The position numbers and the translations under genes are program-made. The notes under the pieces were generated by a model, which saw nothing but the letters and a program-made list of their open reading frames with translations, did not search any database and was not told the DNA's origin. 64,000 nucleotides of DNA from assembly GCA_024637225.1 (NCBI GenBank), contig JAGXFP010000074.1, positions 1 through 64,000 on the forward strand. The letters run 5' to 3'. Within the stretch, counting starts at the first letter, position 1. Each line of letters begins with the position of its first letter. Source of the DNA: Desulfobacterales bacterium. GTDB taxonomy: Bacteria > Desulfobacterota > Desulfobulbia > Desulfobulbales > JAGXFP01. Of this stretch, positions 25,243 to 34,680 are shown piece after piece.

Positions 25243-25800
25243 ATGCGAAACCCCTTCCCGCGCCACTATCTTCAAAAAGGTGCGCCACAATATCCGCAGA
25301 TCAAAGCACAATGAGCGCCGGTGCAGATACTCCGCATCGAGCTGCACCTTCTCGGGGATCGGCAGTTCGTCCCGCCCGTTAATCTGGGCCCAGCCGGTCA
25401 AGCCCGGCATCAGTTGATCCACGCCGTATCGGGTGCGCAAGGCAATCAGATCTTCCTGATTGAACAGGGCCGGCCGCGGGCCGACAAAGCTCATGTCGCC
25501 CCTGAAGATGCTCCATAACTGGGGCAGTTCGTCCAGGCTGGACCTGCGGAGAAAGGTGCCTATCGGAGTGAGGTGCGCAGCCGGATCGGCAAGCAGATGC
25601 GTCGCCACCGCCGGGGTACCCACCCGCATGCTGCGAAACTTGGGCATCCTGAAAATCCGGTTATGCCGCCCGACCCGGTTGGACCAGTATAAAACCGGCC
25701 CCGCGGAGGTCAGCTTAACCAGCAAGGCCACCAGGACAAGCGGCAGCGCCAGGACCAACGCGGCCGGAACGGCCAGAATAAGATCAAAGACTCTTTTCAT
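25240..25800 (-). CDS. Initiating sugar-1-phosphate transferase (WcaJ/PglC type)
   Basis: 186 residues from the ATG at 25800, the short PglC-like form. An N-terminal re-entrant helix (KRVFDLILAVPAALVLAL) is followed by the catalytic core: FRMPKFRSMRV, RRSSLDELPQLWSIFRGD with the Asp-Glu dyad, SFVGPRPAL and PGLTGWAQINGR. It moves a sugar-1-phosphate from UDP-sugar to undecaprenyl phosphate to start the repeat unit. A GTG at 25836 would add 12 residues; the ATG start matches the family better. Neighbours suggest UDP-D-QuiNAc as donor. Confidence 0.92.
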   Translation of the reverse strand: MKRVFDLILAVPAALVLALPLVLVALLVKLTSAGPVLYWSNRVGRHNRIFRMPKFRSMRVGTPAVATHLLADPAAHLTPIGTFLRRSSLDELPQLWSIFRGDMSFVGPRPALFNQEDLIALRTRYGVDQLMPGLTGWAQINGRDELPIPEKVQLDAEYLHRRSLCFDLRILWRTFLKIVAREGVSH

Positions 25801-25953
25801 GCAAAACCTGTTATCCGCGACGCAATCCTTCGTCACCAGAAGACAACTTCAAACCGAGCTATGTCCGGGGTCCTGAAAATAAGCTCAATAACATCCCGAT
25901 TTTCTATAAAAGTCGCCAAAGACTTGATAAACTCGCAAAAAATGATTTGCTAC

Positions 25954-26040
25954 GTCATTGCGAGGAGCAAAGCGACGAAGCAATCCAGTGTTTTCAGCTT
26001 ATTACATCTTTCTGGATTGCTTCGCTACGCTCGCAATGAC
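25954..26040. repeat. TCATTGCGAGGAG element with inverted ends
   Basis: Left end GTCATTGCGAGGAGCAAAGC and right end GCTACGCTCGCAATGAC, with GAAGCAATCCAG / CTGGATTGCTTC inside, forming an 87-base inverted structure. Further copies or pieces: 40730-40810, 49090-49125, 62649-62710. This type is widespread in delta-proteobacterial intergenic DNA. Confidence 0.8.
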
Positions 26041-26070
26041 TAGATTTTCGACTTTTTGCGAATCATCATT

Positions 26071-26221
26071 TTTGACAAGTTCGCAAAAAGTCAAAATGCC
26101 ATACCTATTGCCGGGTGAAAATCGTCATATCCAAGGCGCGCATTTCGAGAAATGAAGCATACTCAGGTACACGCTGCAATGACACGACAATTTACAGCAA
26201 CACAGGAGCTGGCGATTTATG
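26071..26221. repeat. MITE-like element, copy 2
   Basis: Contains CGCAAAAAGTC at 26082-26092 and the conserved ATCCAAGGCGCGC, GAAATGAAGC and GCTGCAATGACACGACAATT blocks of copy 1, with a degraded right end (GGCGATTTATGCC). The whole 441-base gap between the SDR and transferase genes is made of this and the preceding repeat. Confidence 0.7.
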
Positions 26222-26241
26222 CCCTTCAGGGTGCTTTTTGC

Positions 26242-27222
26242 TTAGCCATCATTTTGAAAGGCGCGAACCATTTCCGGTAGCGCCTTTTTTAAACTTTTTT
26301 CGGGTTCAAACTTCAAGATTTCCTGAATTTTAATGGAGGAATAACAGTCATCTCCCAACAATTTATTATACCGACAGGTATCGAAGGGAACCTTGCCTAA
26401 TCGACCGAGCAAATCACCCATCCCGGCCAGAATCAAAAAAAATGTTTCAGGCACGGACCAATTCGGAATTTTTCTTCCTACAGCTAGGCGTATTTCATTA
26501 AATATCTCGCGGGATGAATAACGATTTCCATCGGTTACGATAAAGATCTCGCCATTCGCCTCCTTTTTTTCGGCGGCTAAAACCAGAGCCTTCACCAGAT
26601 CATAAACATGGACCATGGTCCGAATGTTGCCGGTATCGGGAAGGGGTGGAAACCAGCCCTTATCGATATAGCGGAGCATCATGCCGAGATTACCCTTGAC
26701 CCTCGTTCCATAGACTAGCGCGGGACGGATAATCGAGACATGCATCCCCGTTGCCCGGCCGATCGCCAATATTTTGATCTCGGCCTCCCTCTTGGTCAGC
26801 CCGTAGCTTCCGTCAGGTTCACCCGAATATTCCTCATCAGCGCAGATTCCATCGGGCGGAGAACCGCCGGCCTTGACGCTGCTTGCGAAAACAAACCGCT
26901 TCACCCCTTGTCGGGCGGCAATTTCGGCAAGCTCAACGGTGGCATCGGCATTTACTTTTTTATATAAGGAATCGATTTTCGGCCCGATCCTGAAATCATG
27001 GGCAATGCCGGCCAGATGAAAAATCGTGTCGACTCCGGCCAATTCCGCGGCAGGCAGGACACCGTTCTCAAAATCCCAACGGAAATGACTGTCCCAGCAC
27101 CCTTCGGCCGAATGGCGAGAAACCGCCTTGATTTTGACGTTCTTCCTTTCGCGAAGAAAACGGCACAACTCACGGCCGACAAAGCCGGTAGCGCCTGTGA
27201 CCAAACAATTGTTCATTATCAC
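26242..27222 (-). CDS. NAD-dependent SDR, probable 4-keto-sugar reductase/epimerase
   Basis: 326 residues: NNCLVTGATGFVGRELCRFL nucleotide loop, catalytic Tyr and Lys in YGLTKREAE, and extended-SDR features throughout. Position beside a WbpM-like dehydratase and a PglC-like transferase mirrors WbpV or WreQ genes, which reduce UDP-4-keto-D-QuiNAc to UDP-D-QuiNAc. A plain C4 epimerase is the alternative. Its start overlaps the upstream 2-epimerase stop by four bases. Confidence 0.82.
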   Translation of the reverse strand: MIMNNCLVTGATGFVGRELCRFLRERKNVKIKAVSRHSAEGCWDSHFRWDFENGVLPAAELAGVDTIFHLAGIAHDFRIGPKIDSLYKKVNADATVELAEIAARQGVKRFVFASSVKAGGSPPDGICADEEYSGEPDGSYGLTKREAEIKILAIGRATGMHVSIIRPALVYGTRVKGNLGMMLRYIDKGWFPPLPDTGNIRTMVHVYDLVKALVLAAEKKEANGEIFIVTDGNRYSSREIFNEIRLAVGRKIPNWSVPETFFLILAGMGDLLGRLGKVPFDTCRYNKLLGDDCYSSIKIQEILKFEPEKSLKKALPEMVRAFQNDG

Positions 27223-28340
27223 CTATGCCAGACGGTCCTGTTCACGTAGTCGGTATAGCTGAGCACTATACGGACCACTTTTTTCGAGACATTTGCAACG
27301 TCATAGTCCCCGATTATTCTAAAAGGCATGTCGCCGGCCAATTGGGATACAACCACCTCTATCGCCGCAATTACCTCTTCCGACTTCAAGCCGCACATGA
27401 TCAACGTGCCCTCATCCATCCCCTCGGGGCGTTCATGGGTATTCCGGATAGTAACCGCGGGGAAATTTAGAATCGAGGCCTCCTCGGTAATTGTGCCGCT
27501 GTCCGAGATCACGCAACGAGCCTCCTGCTGCAATTTAATGTAGTCGCTGAAACCAAAGGGTTTGAGGAATTGCACTTTGGAATTTATCGGGTATGACGAC
27601 AAGGTTTCAAGTCGTTTTTTAGTGCGCGGGTGGGTCGAAACGATTACCGGCAGTTGCCACTTTTCCGCCAGGGCATTAAAAGTAGCCACCAGATCCAGAA
27701 GATTATTCGGAGTGTCGACATTTTCTTCCCGATGGGCGCTGACCAGAAAATACCCGCCTTTCTCCAAGTTCAACCGGGTGAGAATGTCGGATTTATTTAT
27801 CTTCGGCAGATAATGATCCAGAACCTCCCGCATATGGGAACCGGTTTTAATAATGGTCTCCGGTTTGATGCCTTCGGCGATCAGATAGCGCCGGGCATGT
27901 TCGGTTAGGACAAGATTGATATCGCTAAGATGATCAAGAACCTTGCGGTTCAGCTCCTCGGGGACACGCTGATCGAAACAGCGATTCCCCGCCTCCATAT
28001 GGAAGACCGGGATTTTCCGGCGCTTGGCGGCGATCACTCCCAGGCACGAATTGGTATCGCCGTAGAGCAGAACCGCATCGGGCTCTTCCTTTGCCAGCAC
28101 CTCGTCAACCTTCATGATCACCTGAGCGATGGTCTGGGCCCCGTTCTCGCCGACCGCGCCCAGAAAATAATCCGGCTTTCTTATCTCCAGGTCCTCGAAG
28201 AAGACCTGGTTGAGCTCGAAATCGAAATTCTGCCCGGTATGGACCAGGAGATGTTCGGTATGACGGTCGAACTCGGCAATCACCCGGCTCATCTTGATCA
28301 GCTCGGGCCGGGTACCGACGATGGTCATCACCTTAAGCAT
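27219..28340 (-). CDS. Non-hydrolysing UDP-HexNAc 2-epimerase (WbjD/FnlC type)
   Basis: 373 residues from the ATG at 28340, chosen for the ribosome binding site GGGAGGA seven bases upstream; a start at 28364 would add eight residues. It has the WecB-like start VMTIVGTRPELIKMSRVI, VHTGQNFDFELNQVFF, ALLYGDTNS-like motif VLLYGDTNSCLG, HMEAGNRCFD and DSGTITEEASIL. In the UDP-L-FucNAc/L-QuiNAc routes this enzyme inverts C2 as the last step. It overlaps the dehydratase gene by eight bases. Confidence 0.92.
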   Translation of the reverse strand: MLKVMTIVGTRPELIKMSRVIAEFDRHTEHLLVHTGQNFDFELNQVFFEDLEIRKPDYFLGAVGENGAQTIAQVIMKVDEVLAKEEPDAVLLYGDTNSCLGVIAAKRRKIPVFHMEAGNRCFDQRVPEELNRKVLDHLSDINLVLTEHARRYLIAEGIKPETIIKTGSHMREVLDHYLPKINKSDILTRLNLEKGGYFLVSAHREENVDTPNNLLDLVATFNALAEKWQLPVIVSTHPRTKKRLETLSSYPINSKVQFLKPFGFSDYIKLQQEARCVISDSGTITEEASILNFPAVTIRNTHERPEGMDEGTLIMCGLKSEEVIAAIEVVVSQLAGDMPFRIIGDYDVANVSKKVVRIVLSYTDYVNRTVWHR

Positions 28341-29343
28341 CGAGTTCCTCCCGGATAAAATCAAGTTTCAGAAGCAGGGTCTTCACCTGTTCGATATCGA
28401 GCCGCTCGGTATTGTGGGAGGTATAGTCATCGAATCGGGAGATTTTCTCCTCGCCGTCGCTGAAAAATTTCGCGTAATTAAGATCCCGGTTGTCGGCCGG
28501 GATCCTGAAGTAATCTCCAAGGTCGTCGGCTCTCGCCATCTCCTCCCGGGAGATCAGGGATTCGAAAAGCTTCTCGCCGTGCCGGGTCCCGATAATCCTG
28601 ACCGGGTTATCCTTGCCGAACAACTCCTTAAGGGCCCGGGCCAGGACTTCGACCGTCGAAGCGGGGGCCTTTTGGACAAAGATATCTCCCTGGGCGCCGT
28701 GTTCGAAGGCATATAGGACCAGATCGACGGAATCCTCCAGGGACATCAGAAAACGGGTCATCTTGGGATCGGTAACCGTCAAGGCTTTGCCCTCCTTCAA
28801 CTGGGAAACGAAGAGAGGAATCACAGAGCCCCGGGAAGCCATGACATTGCCGTATCTGGTCGCACAGATCACCGTTTCGCCCTCCCCCTGCATCCGGGCC
28901 TTGGCGACCATCAGCTTTTCCATCATCGCCTTGGACACCCCCATGGCGTTAATGGGATAAACCGCCTTATCGGTACTCAGCACCACCACCCTTTTAACCC
29001 CCTGGGCGATCGCGGCGGCCATCATGTTCTCGGTGCCGATAATATTGGTCCGCACCGCCTCCATGGGATAAAATTCGCAGGACGGCACCTGCTTCAGGGC
29101 GGCGGCATGGAAGACGTAATCCACCCCCTTCATCGCCTGATAGATGCTGTCGTATTCGCGGACATCGCCGATATAGAACTTCAATTTATCGTTGTTCAGG
29201 GCGATCCGCATCTCTTCCTGTTTTTTCTCGTCACGGCTGAAGATCCGGATTTCGCGAACATCCGTCGACAGGAACCGCTTGAGGACGGTATTGCCGAATG
29301 AACCGGTGCCGCCGGTAATCATCAAGGTTTTATTGTTAAACAT
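28333..29343 (-). CDS. Soluble UDP-GlcNAc 4,6-dehydratase/5-epimerase (CapE/WbjB/FnlA type)
   Basis: 336 residues: MITGGTGSFGNTVLKRFL, the FlaA1/CapE-type block YVFHAAALKQVPSCEFYPME, and the active-site segment INAMGVSKAMMEK with Met instead of Tyr before the Lys. CapE-type enzymes remove water across C4-C6 and invert C5 of UDP-GlcNAc, opening the way to 2,6-dideoxy-2-acetamido-L-sugars. Together with the RmlD-like reductase and the 2-epimerase it forms the three-enzyme set. Confidence 0.93.
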   Translation of the reverse strand: MFNNKTLMITGGTGSFGNTVLKRFLSTDVREIRIFSRDEKKQEEMRIALNNDKLKFYIGDVREYDSIYQAMKGVDYVFHAAALKQVPSCEFYPMEAVRTNIIGTENMMAAAIAQGVKRVVVLSTDKAVYPINAMGVSKAMMEKLMVAKARMQGEGETVICATRYGNVMASRGSVIPLFVSQLKEGKALTVTDPKMTRFLMSLEDSVDLVLYAFEHGAQGDIFVQKAPASTVEVLARALKELFGKDNPVRIIGTRHGEKLFESLISREEMARADDLGDYFRIPADNRDLNYAKFFSDGEEKISRFDDYTSHNTERLDIEQVKTLLLKLDFIREELDA

Positions 29344-29523
29344 GATCTGAAACTCCTAACTGGTCTTATGTTCCCTTACCCTCTTGACAGGATTCGAGGT
29401 CACGCCAAGATAAAGCGTTCCGTTTCTTTTGCCTGCGAGAATATACACAGCTGGTTATTTATTAGCAAATTCCGCCGCTCCGGATTGCCAACAATTACAG
29501 CGGCTTGCATTCACCCTGTCGGA

Positions 29524-30393
29524 TCAGGCCTCTCTTTCCCGGACCTGCCCGGCCAGCTCCGCCAGCATCTCATCCCATGCGGGCGCCTGATAACCTGTTT
29601 TTTTATTGAATCGGGAGCCGTCGAGGCTGCGTTCGCAGAAGAAGCCGGAATCGGGAAGCAGCTTGAGATCTTCCCTGCCCAGATAAGCCGATAACCGTTT
29701 AAGGAGCTCATACTTGTTGATCGGAGCGCTGGCCACGTGCCAGAGCCCCGCGAGATCCGTATCCACGGTCAGCACCCTTTCGATAATCCGGGCCATCTCC
29801 AGGGTGGTAAAACCGCTGTAGATCGCCCGGGTAAAGCCCTTCGCTTCCCCTTTTTGGGCGAGAAACCATTCGACCAGGCTCTTCCTGCGCACAAGCTCCA
29901 GACCGATAATCGAGGTGCGCAGGGTCACCGCCTGGGGATCATGGACCTCGCCCAGGAGTTTGGAGCGGCCATAGAGATCCCTGGCATCCTCAAGATCGTC
30001 CTCGGCATACATCCCCTTCGCGCCGGAGAAAACGCAATCCGTACTGATCTGGATCAACCTGGCGCCGATCTCGCCGCATAACCGGCTTAAACGATGGGGC
30101 AGCAAGGAATTGACCTCCAGGCTGACGATGGCGTCATGGGCCTCGGAACGCTGTTTGACGATGCCCACCGCATTGACGATGGCCTCCGGTTTAAAGTCGG
30201 CGGCAACGGCGGCAATCCGGGCGAAGTCGCGGACATCGACCCCGTAACAGCTGTTGGCCTCATCAAACAGGCCGTATCGGTCGTAGTGGTTTGCCTCGCC
30301 GCGCAGGGTAACACAAACCTCATGGTTTGACTGCCACGACTTAAGCAGCTGGTGGCCCAGCATGCCGTCTCCGCCCAGAATCAGGATTCGCAC
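29524..30393 (-). CDS. RmlD-like 4-keto-sugar reductase (WbvR type)
   Basis: 289 residues: MRILILGGDGMLGHQLLKSW, STDCVFSG and the Tyr-Lys pair in LYGRSKLLGE. It belongs to the RmlD substrate-binding family. In pathways to UDP-L-QuiNAc (WbvB, WbvR, WbvD) an RmlD-like protein reduces the 4-keto group, whereas UDP-L-FucNAc synthesis uses the longer bifunctional WbjC. The short size here favours the L-QuiNAc or L-RhaNAc branch; this is inference. It overlaps the upstream glycosyltransferase gene by 13 bases and lies 180 bases before the dehydratase gene. Confidence 0.87.
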   Translation of the reverse strand: MRILILGGDGMLGHQLLKSWQSNHEVCVTLRGEANHYDRYGLFDEANSCYGVDVRDFARIAAVAADFKPEAIVNAVGIVKQRSEAHDAIVSLEVNSLLPHRLSRLCGEIGARLIQISTDCVFSGAKGMYAEDDLEDARDLYGRSKLLGEVHDPQAVTLRTSIIGLELVRRKSLVEWFLAQKGEAKGFTRAIYSGFTTLEMARIIERVLTVDTDLAGLWHVASAPINKYELLKRLSAYLGREDLKLLPDSGFFCERSLDGSRFNKKTGYQAPAWDEMLAELAGQVREREA

Positions 30394-31619
30394 CGCCCCT
30401 CCTCTACCACATGCCGCATCCAGCCCTCAAGGCGGCCGATCAGCATATCCCTCTCAAATTCGGCTCTATAATAATCGCGGCCACGGCTTCCCATCTTCCC
30501 GCGGTCCGATTCATTCATCCCATAGAGCTTCCGAACCGTGGCAGCCAGTCCCTCATCATCTCCGGCGCCGACGGACATCCCGGCATTCGCCTCGGAAATC
30601 ACCCGGGCGCCCTCGCCATTTAAGGCGGCGACAATCGGTTTTCCGCAGGCCATATAGGTTTGCACCTTACTGGGGATGGTCCGGTCGAAAACCGGATCGT
30701 CTTTCAAGGTTACCAGCAAGACATCGGAAGCAGCAAATAGAGCGGGCATCCGTTCGGCCGGGAAACTGCCCATAAAATGGACCCGCTCTCCGACCCCGAG
30801 ACGTTCGGCTTCCTGTCGCATCCACTCTTTCCTTCGTCCGTCCCCGACAATAAGCCAATGTATCGACGACTCATCACCCAATCGGGCCGCCGCCGAAATA
30901 ATCGTCCCCAGCGACTGGGCTTCTCCCAGGTTACCGGCAAACATGACCCGAAAGCCATCCGGTATTGCCAGACCGGCCGGCAAGGCTTCATTTTTCACCG
31001 GCCGATAAAACGATTCGGCCCAATTAGGGAAGTATTCGATCCGTTCGGCGGGCGCTCCGGCCGCAACCGCCGGCTGGATAAAAGCCCTGGACTGAACGAG
31101 GACCAGATCCATGTGCCGGTAAATCCACTTCACCAGACCGCCGACCGTCTTTAAAACCGCGGGCGACTTGACGGCTCCGGCCGCCTCAAGGCTTTCCGGC
31201 CAGAGATCCTGAACCCAGAAAAGCATCGGCGCCTTTTTCAGCCGGCGCATCAGGATGGCCGGAATGCCGACGGTAAAAGGCGACGGTTCATAGACGAAGA
31301 TCAAGTCGAACTCCTGTTTGCGCAACAACCAGGGTCCGAGCAAACAGCCGGAAAAGACAAAGGACAGATAATTAAGGGCCAGCTGCCATCCCCTGGCCCG
31401 GCGCCTTAGAAACAGGGGCAGCCGGAAAATCGGCACACCCTCCATATTGTCGCGCCGCTTTTTCCACCAGCCGTAACCTTCGAACAACCGGCCGGTCGGA
31501 TAATTGGGTACCCCGGTCAGTACCGTCACCTCATGCCCCCGAACTTTCAGGGTCAGGACAAGATCGTTGATCCGGAACTGTTCCGGCCAGAAATACTGGC
31601 TGACGACCAGGATCTTCAA
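30381..31619 (-). CDS. WbuB-like GT4 glycosyltransferase
   Basis: 412 residues. The start MKILVVSQYFWPEQFRINDL and GVPNYPTGRLFEGY are characteristic of WbuB-type transferases that add L-FucNAc or L-QuiNAc. C-terminal donor domain: VMFAGNLGEAQSLGTII, LIVGDGRRKEW, and the GT4 Glu region PSKVQTYMACGKPIVA. It should act on the cytoplasmic face on the lipid-linked second sugar. Its start overlaps the previous gene by four bases. The link to the neighbouring L-sugar genes is strong context. Confidence 0.9.
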   Translation of the reverse strand: MKILVVSQYFWPEQFRINDLVLTLKVRGHEVTVLTGVPNYPTGRLFEGYGWWKKRRDNMEGVPIFRLPLFLRRRARGWQLALNYLSFVFSGCLLGPWLLRKQEFDLIFVYEPSPFTVGIPAILMRRLKKAPMLFWVQDLWPESLEAAGAVKSPAVLKTVGGLVKWIYRHMDLVLVQSRAFIQPAVAAGAPAERIEYFPNWAESFYRPVKNEALPAGLAIPDGFRVMFAGNLGEAQSLGTIISAAARLGDESSIHWLIVGDGRRKEWMRQEAERLGVGERVHFMGSFPAERMPALFAASDVLLVTLKDDPVFDRTIPSKVQTYMACGKPIVAALNGEGARVISEANAGMSVGAGDDEGLAATVRKLYGMNESDRGKMGSRGRDYYRAEFERDMLIGRLEGWMRHVVEEGRCES

Positions 31620-32752
31620 GTTTTCATACCATAAACACAGCGTTTGAACAATTTCAGATGTCTTTCGGCAGCGATATCCCAGGTGTAGGAAGCGGCCGCT
31701 AGCCGCCGTCCCTTCCCGCCCATTTCATTACGTAAATCCGGATCGGTCATCAGCCCGCCTACCACCTTCGCCAACTCCGAGGAATCGGCCCCGGAAAGCC
31801 TGGCCGCCCCGGCCTCGGCAAGGGCATCGAAGCCGCAGCGATCGGTCAGCACCACCGGAACTCCGCAAACCGCGCCTTCCAGGGCGACGATCGACATCGC
31901 CTCCTGTCTGGAAGGCACCACCAGCAAGGAAGCGCCGTGATAGGCCGAAGACTTCAATTCACCTCCGACATAGCCGGCAAAATGGACGCGGTCGACCAAA
32001 CCCTCCTCCCTGGCCCGCTTTTTCAGTAATTCACCCATTCCGCCATCCGGGCCCGCAAAGACCAGGTGGAGTTCGGGAAAATCCGCCGATAATTTAATAA
32101 ACGCATCGAGGAGAAGATCCGGCCCCTTGATTTCGTTCAGGCGTCCCACGAAAAGCAGGTAATCCGCATCCCCTAGGCCGGCATGCTTACGAAACGGATC
32201 TTCATCTTCGCAGGCAAAGTCTTCGAGCCGGACCCCGTTCGGGATATGTTCAATCCGCTCCGCCGAAACGCCGTGCCGCCTTAACGTCTCAACCTCATCT
32301 TCCGTAATCGCTATGGCCGCGACCGCATTGCCGATCAGGGCGCGGCCGACCAGCCTGTTATAGCAAAGCTTAAACATCTTTGACCGGCCAAAAATCGACA
32401 ACGCTCCGGCTGGACTTACGACATGAGGCTTTTTCGCCAGGCGGGCGATCCAGTAGACGATGGCGTTAATAATGGTCCAGTGGTTCATCAGATGAATGAT
32501 ATCCGCCCGGCAAACCATGCGGTAGATAGCAAGCAATTTCGGAGCGGGCAAATACCAGCGCCGGTTCCAACAGGGCAACAGAACGACATCCGCGGATTCG
32601 GGCAAAGCGGATGAAGCGGCCACGGAGACGGAAAGGATCCGGGAAGCGGTCCCTTCCATCTTACGCATACTCTCGTGCAGTTGCCGAATTCGCTCGACGG
32701 TGCCGCCGCCGGAAACGGGATCGAGGCTCATATTGACATGGAGGATATTCAT
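31616..32752 (-). CDS. GT4-family glycosyltransferase
   Basis: 378 residues with the two-lobed GT-B pattern. N-terminal NILHVNMSLDPVSGGGTVER has the glycine loop; the C-terminal lobe shows LLFVGRLNEIKGPDLLLDAF, LVFAGPDGGMGELLKK and the donor site VPSRQEAMSIVALEGAVCG with the E-x7-E type arrangement. Retaining mechanism expected; donor sugar unknown. It overlaps both neighbours by four bases. Confidence 0.9.
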   Translation of the reverse strand: MNILHVNMSLDPVSGGGTVERIRQLHESMRKMEGTASRILSVSVAASSALPESADVVLLPCWNRRWYLPAPKLLAIYRMVCRADIIHLMNHWTIINAIVYWIARLAKKPHVVSPAGALSIFGRSKMFKLCYNRLVGRALIGNAVAAIAITEDEVETLRRHGVSAERIEHIPNGVRLEDFACEDEDPFRKHAGLGDADYLLFVGRLNEIKGPDLLLDAFIKLSADFPELHLVFAGPDGGMGELLKKRAREEGLVDRVHFAGYVGGELKSSAYHGASLLVVPSRQEAMSIVALEGAVCGVPVVLTDRCGFDALAEAGAARLSGADSSELAKVVGGLMTDPDLRNEMGGKGRRLAAASYTWDIAAERHLKLFKRCVYGMKT

Positions 32753-33660
32753 CGATTCCGGTCTTTTGCAATATCCTCGATTGCGCCGCGAAAACCGAGG
32801 GGCAGTTTAAATCCAAGCCGTTGTATCTTGGCTGACGAAAATCTTGTCCGGCCATGGAGGCTTGGTCCGCGAAACGCCCTCCTGATAAGATGGGGCACAA
32901 ATCGAGGCAGGGAGCAGGGCAGCTTCAGCTCACCTTGTCCGCCGTCCCGGAGAAAAAGGTAATAAGCGGCAATACCGGCGACCGTATTAAGCTCTTCCTC
33001 GTCGCAGGCAACAAAGAAATACTCTGGTTTTGGTAAAGGATGGTCCAAAAAAAACATGGCGGCGGAGGCAATATCCCCGGCATGAACAATGTGGGCGTGT
33101 TCCCTGCCCTTCAAAAGCACCTTCAGCCTGTCCATAAAATTGTTTCTGATCGGATACTCAATGAAGCCCGGCCGACTACTGCTGACTACGAATACCGGGC
33201 GAAGTACACAAGTTTTTGCGTCAAGTCCGGACGACAAAACCAGCTGTTCCGCGGCGTATTTGCTTTTTTCATAAGTATCGCGAGGATGGCAAGGAGTATC
33301 CTCATCGACCCATTCAGAGCTGTTCGCCCCCAGTACGCCTGCGGAACTGATATAGCAAAAGTAATCCAGGGATGATTTTTTTGCGATTTCCAGGATCTTC
33401 TCAGTTGCCTTGACATTGATCTCCCAAATCAGATCCTGTTGAGCAAATTCTGCGGCGCAATGAAAAAAAGCGGAAGAGCCGCTTATCAATTTGTCTAAAA
33501 CCTTCTCGTCGCGGATATCGCCCCTGATCACCTCAAGGGCCGGATCTTCCAGGGCAAGGCCGGACCTGGTCAAGGCCCGGACCTTCCAACCTTTTTCGAT
33601 CAGCATCGACAACAGATATCCGCCGATCGGGCTTGAAGCACCTGTGATTGAGGCAATCAT
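32749..33660 (-). CDS. NAD-dependent epimerase/dehydratase (SDR)
   Basis: 303 residues: SITGASSPIGGYLLSMLIEKG nucleotide loop region and catalytic pair in TYEKSKYAAE, with CYISSAGVLG as the Ser strand. It is an extended SDR acting on a nucleotide sugar or a lipid-linked sugar; the substrate cannot be told. Coupled to the next gene by ATGA. Confidence 0.82.
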   Translation of the reverse strand: MIASITGASSPIGGYLLSMLIEKGWKVRALTRSGLALEDPALEVIRGDIRDEKVLDKLISGSSAFFHCAAEFAQQDLIWEINVKATEKILEIAKKSSLDYFCYISSAGVLGANSSEWVDEDTPCHPRDTYEKSKYAAEQLVLSSGLDAKTCVLRPVFVVSSSRPGFIEYPIRNNFMDRLKVLLKGREHAHIVHAGDIASAAMFFLDHPLPKPEYFFVACDEEELNTVAGIAAYYLFLRDGGQGELKLPCSLPRFVPHLIRRAFRGPSLHGRTRFSSAKIQRLGFKLPLGFRGAIEDIAKDRNR

Positions 33661-33708
33661 CGATAATAACTTTGAAATTCGATATAAATTAATCTTTGAA
33701 TTGTTTTT

Positions 33709-34629
33709 TTACACATCATTTAAAAAATCTCTAATAATGAGCTTTGACATCTTCCATTTATTGATATTTTTAATTAAATTCCGTTTTGATTTTATTGTCA
33801 TTGTCCTTATAAATTTTTCCTTGTTACTTTTATGAGCATCTTCAGTTGATCGGCCATCCTTATGTAAAATCTTGATATTGGGTAAATACAGTCTTTTCAA
33901 CCCATTCAGCTCACAATTCCATGCCATTATATCTTCTTCACCGTACATGAAGAAACTTTCATCCAGCAATCCGACTTTATCGAGATATTGTTTTGTAAGA
34001 TATAAAAAACAGCCATGCAGCATATAGACGGATTGTTGCCCGGAACCAGAGTTGGAACTCGATTCCTCCAATTTAGTTGCTACCGACGATCTTCTACTAT
34101 GTTCTATTGCAGGAAATTTTCTGTATAATTGCGTTCTGATCCCGACCATAAACTCATACAGATATAAATTCAAAAAATATAAAAAATTTAGCCGATATAA
34201 CGGTGGATTTTGATGAACGCCCCCCGGAGTCAGTACATCCGTTCCCACAATACCCACATCACTCAAATCTAATTTATCGAATTCATCCAGTATATTATGA
34301 GAAATAATCTCCGTGTCATTGGTTGCGATGATAACTTGAGAAATGCCATTTTCGCGGAGGATTCGAATGCCGGTATTGTTGCCGGCCGAATAACCGTTGT
34401 TTTGATCGTTGAAAGCCAGGGTGATTTTCGGATGCCCCTCGAATTTGGACTTTAGCTTCTCGAACGAGTCGTTGGGTGAAGAATTGTCAACGATAACGAT
34501 ACAATAATCGTCTCTATCGGTTATCCGCAATATCGATTCAACACATGCGATAGTATCGGTGTAATTATTATAGTTCAGAACCACAAAACCATATCGAGGT
34601 TTAAGCCCGGGGGAAGCTGACATATGCAC
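33709..34629 (-). CDS. GT2-family glycosyltransferase
   Basis: 306 residues, GT-A fold: YGFVVLNYNNYTDTIACVES, IVIVDNSSPNDS and the metal-binding region IIATNDTEII; the later GCFLYLTKQYLDKVGLLDE and FFMYGEEDIMAWNCE blocks are typical of rhamnosyltransferase-like members. The gene is clearly more A+T-rich than its flanks, as is common for the variable part of O-antigen loci, which points to a separate origin. Confidence 0.87.
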   Translation of the reverse strand: MHMSASPGLKPRYGFVVLNYNNYTDTIACVESILRITDRDDYCIVIVDNSSPNDSFEKLKSKFEGHPKITLAFNDQNNGYSAGNNTGIRILRENGISQVIIATNDTEIISHNILDEFDKLDLSDVGIVGTDVLTPGGVHQNPPLYRLNFLYFLNLYLYEFMVGIRTQLYRKFPAIEHSRRSSVATKLEESSSNSGSGQQSVYMLHGCFLYLTKQYLDKVGLLDESFFMYGEEDIMAWNCELNGLKRLYLPNIKILHKDGRSTEDAHKSNKEKFIRTMTIKSKRNLIKNINKWKMSKLIIRDFLNDV

Positions 34630-34680
34630 TCCGCTGCCGACAGAATTCCGGCAAAGTATAAAAAAAATCCGATTTTTTGA

